From assembly GCF_027596085.1 (NCBI RefSeq), contig NC_072455.1, forward strand, positions 1,441,920 through 1,505,919: 64,000 bases of DNA, given 5' to 3'. The notes under the pieces were generated by a model. That model was not told the DNA's origin, did no database searches, and worked only from the letters and a program-made list of their open reading frames with translations. Below are positions 61,746-64,000 of the stretch, one piece after another. A program made the translations under genes and the position numbers. This DNA comes from Anoplopoma fimbria. Taxonomy: Eukaryota > Chordata > Actinopteri > Perciformes > Anoplopomatidae. The first letter of the stretch is position 1. Each line of letters begins with the position of its first letter.

Positions 61746-61789
61746 CAGAACGCTCTGATGTCATAATCAGAACGTTGTGATGTCATAAT
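61746..61789 (+). promoter_or_regulatory. Tandem CRE/ATF-like sites (candidate promoter)
   Basis: Two adjacent 22-base units (20 of 22 identical), each holding TGATGTCATAAT, a CRE/AP-1-like octamer variant. They lie 63 bases upstream of a stretch ending in a good donor at 61852 (CACACAG|GTAAGA), so they could drive the putative gene to the right. Confidence 0.4.
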
Positions 61790-62489
61790 CGGAGCAGAAT
61801 CTTCAGTTTTCAGTGATTTCATGTCACACATTTACCATCAGACCTCACACAGGTAAGAAAACAGATTGATGTCTAAAGGCAATTTAGGTATTCAAGTAAA
61901 ACTACATGTTGGGCAGAGAGTTATATTATTATATAAATCAAAATATTTGAATATTATTACTACTGCTTTAATGTAAGTAGTGTTTCAATTCCGCAGCTGT
62001 TGGAGGTGGAGAAAACTATTTTCATTTTTTATGAATGCATATTTTGTTTGTAAAACCTGTAAAGTCACTCCAGCTGTCAGATAAATGTAGTGCCGTAAAT
62101 AAAAAAGTAGAATGATCAAGTAAAGTAATAGTACATCAAATTGTACTGAGGTACAATAATTGAGTAAAGGTACTTTGTTACTTTCCACCACTGGTACTGA
62201 TGCTGAGAAGTTTCTAGACTTTGACCAACGTGGTTTGTTGATTCCTGATCTTTATATTGATGATCAGTTAGCACGGTTTACAGTCCTTTTAGATGCAGGT
62301 ACTCGTAGTACAAGTACAAGATGCCACATATTTGTACTAATTTAAATATTTTACAAATAGTGAAATCATGTTCCATTTCAGGAAGTAATTAAATTAGCAC
62401 GAATGGAAAATAGAAATAATTACAAATGTAAAACAATATCAGGAACGTAACTAAGTACATTTACTTAAATGTATTCAAAATGTCCCCTC

Positions 62490-62948
62490 ATTACATGCAC
62501 ACAGTGACTTTTCAAAATAAACGTTTACGTTCACAGGGAAACAATGTGTTTGAGCTATTTGCATAATGTCTTTTCAAAATAAACTTCTGTGTTCACAAGA
62601 AACATACAGTTTTTAGCTTGTTTCATTGATTTTTCAAAATAAACTGTGTTCTAAGAAAATATAGTATCGCTCATTACATGCATGGTGACTTTTCAAAACA
62701 AACTCCTGTGATCACAGCAAAATATAATTCCTGCTCATTACATGCATTCAGTGACTTTTCAAAATAAACATTTGGGTTCACAGGAAACAATGTGTTTCAG
62801 CTTGTTACATGTATGATGTCCTTTCAAAATAAACTTCTGTGTCCACTGTAAATGTATAGTTTCACTCATTACATGCATGATGTCTTTTCAAAATAAACTC
62901 CTGCTATCACAATAAACTTTCAGTTTCCACTCATTACATGCATACAGT
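62490..62948. repeat. Minisatellite, about 62-bp units, 7 copies
   Basis: TTTTCAAAATAAAC recurs at about 62509, 62571, 62631, 62690, 62756, 62821 and 62884. It alternates with CTGTGTTCACAG-like and CTCATTACATGCAT segments. Copies are diverged. The array ends just before a candidate coding exon. Confidence 0.85.
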
Positions 62949-62962
62949 GTATTTTCAGCTCG

Positions 62963-63403
62963 ATGACCTCACAGCAAACTGTCTGTGGTAAAACCATCGA
63001 GGCTCCCATCAAAGCTGGAGCTCTGCTGGGACAGATGCTGAGAAGCAACACCTGTATGGTGAGGAGATCACAGACTAAATGAATCCACCGCAGCGGGAAA
63101 AATTAAGATTTCATGCCAAACATTTGTTATTTATTGTAGCCAGAAAGTCCAAATTGACTCAAATAGTCAATCAGCACCAAGAGAAACCATGATGGAGACT
63201 TCCACTGATGGTGAAACCTGGTGGCCATAAGAGGAACTGCATCTTAGGAAACCTTGACATAGATTGTATTTGGAAGAAGGCTTTTTTTATTATTATGACG
63301 TCTGTGTTTTTTCCTCTGTCTATACTTGTCATCTGAAGGAAGCCAAACCACAAGAAGCTGCCTCTTTAGGACAGAACCCCCGTCCTCTGGAGACCACACA
63401 GCG
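62963..63403 (+). CDS. Putative 5' end of an unrecognised gene
   Basis: Exon 62959-63058 (TTTTCAG acceptor) has ATG at 62963 and reads MTSQQTVCGKTIEAPIKAGA, continuing 12 codons to a GTGAGG donor. Exon 63339-63403 (AAG acceptor, GTAAGA donor) continues in frame with EAKPQEAASLGQNPRPLETT. A non-coding first exon ending at 61852 is possible. No homologue or domain is recognised. The second acceptor lacks the usual CAG, and no further exon was found before the window ends. This may be a real small gene or a chance pair of frames. Confidence 0.3.
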
Positions 63404-64000
63404 GTAAGAAAACATGTTCTGAATATTACCAACCAGGAGATCCAGAGAGCTCAAAAGCTTTAAGAAAATTCAGCTACATGTCTCAATGACTAATTGATAA
63501 CAATTAAAAGTATATTATTATTATTCTCTTTGTTCAAAAGTAAAAGTAGAAATATTGCAAAAAAAATGACGTGGAAGAGTTAAATTGAATTAAAATGAAA
63601 TGGAATCAAAGTTAGATAAATGAATAAATCATGGAGCTTTTGATTTAAACATCCAGTGAAGAGCTGAAAACCTTCCTCATATTAAAACATGAGATGGCAT
63701 GTTTCCATTATGCTATCAGTAAGGTTTTCCATCATTTAAACTTTGACTGTTCTGTTTGACAATACAGAAATGAACCCTTTTTTTGATGGCATAGTTGCAC
63801 ATCAGCCACTACAGTGAGCGCTATCGTAGTGGCTGATGTGCAACTATGCGTTCAAAACCCATGCATATACAAGAAAACAACATTTACGCATGAATAAATG
63901 TTAATATAAATGAAAATTGTATTCTTTTTTCTGTTTATTGTTTACAGTCTTTATATTTCAATTCTTTTCAATGTACTTATTTATTCCCTACTACTTCATA
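63404..64000. other. No gene seen; contains a long hairpin
   Basis: AT-rich sequence apart from the inverted repeat at 63781-63857. Confidence 0.4.
63781..63857. repeat. Near-perfect 77-base hairpin
   Basis: Arms 63789-63812 and 63826-63849 are perfectly complementary (24 bp; left arm starts GCATAGTTGCACATCAGCCA) around a 13-base loop. After a 2-base mismatch, six more pairs form (63781-63786 with 63852-63857). Confidence 0.9.

Overview
The window reads as vertebrate, teleost (probably percomorph) nuclear DNA. Genes are split into small exons with GT-AG introns. CA/GT microsatellites are long and abundant, and several interspersed repeats are of types common in fish. The recognisable genes are fish-type immune receptors, a ladderlectin/nattectin-like lectin and a coronin. 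No rRNA, tRNA, CRISPR array or prokaryotic feature was seen. There is one assembly gap (Ns, 33331-33430). Coding models were built by hand from splice sites and reading phase; exon coordinates are in the evidence fields.

Region 1 (1-17.6 kb): two near-identical Fc-receptor-like (FcRL) genes on the minus strand lie in a ~3.8 kb segmental duplication (1-3790 and 13861-17610). Copy A, at the left edge, carries a one-base frameshift in its second Ig domain, and its tail exons lie outside the window. Copy B is intact: ten exons, 352 codons, two Ig domains, one TM helix and four tyrosine motifs. Between them is a small minus-strand gene (F) for an Ig-less membrane protein with a coiled-coil tail. 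A 1.3 kb minisatellite of 26-bp units sits in an intron of gene B.

Region 2 (17.6-30.9 kb, plus strand): gene G is a paralogue of F (signal peptide, short stalk, TM, coiled coil). Gene H is a butyrophilin-like receptor (IgV, IgC, TM, coiled coil, no B30.2) with a probable frameshift near its C-terminus.

Region 3 (30.9-42.9 kb, minus strand): three more FcRL loci. C is a damaged mosaic next to the gap, D is intact (315 aa, ITIM-bearing), and E is intact (277 aa, with a single YVNV tail motif). A conserved non-coding block recurs downstream of B, C and D.

Region 4 (42.9-51.4 kb): a lone lectin exon relic, then a complete C-type lectin gene (plus strand, 173 aa, EPN motif), then a fold-back element and one arm of a large inverted repeat.

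Region 5 (51.4-64 kb): coronin-2A-like coro2a (minus strand, 13 coding exons, 552 aa), with repeat-rich introns and the other inverted-repeat arm. Beyond it are long microsatellites, an L2-like repeat, and possibly the 5' end of an unrecognised plus-strand gene.

Taken together, 1-48 kb looks like a young, actively rearranging leukocyte-receptor cluster. Inhibitory-type FcRL receptors are interleaved with a butyrophilin-like receptor, two short coiled-coil membrane proteins and a secreted lectin. coro2a appears to be the ordinary single-copy flank.
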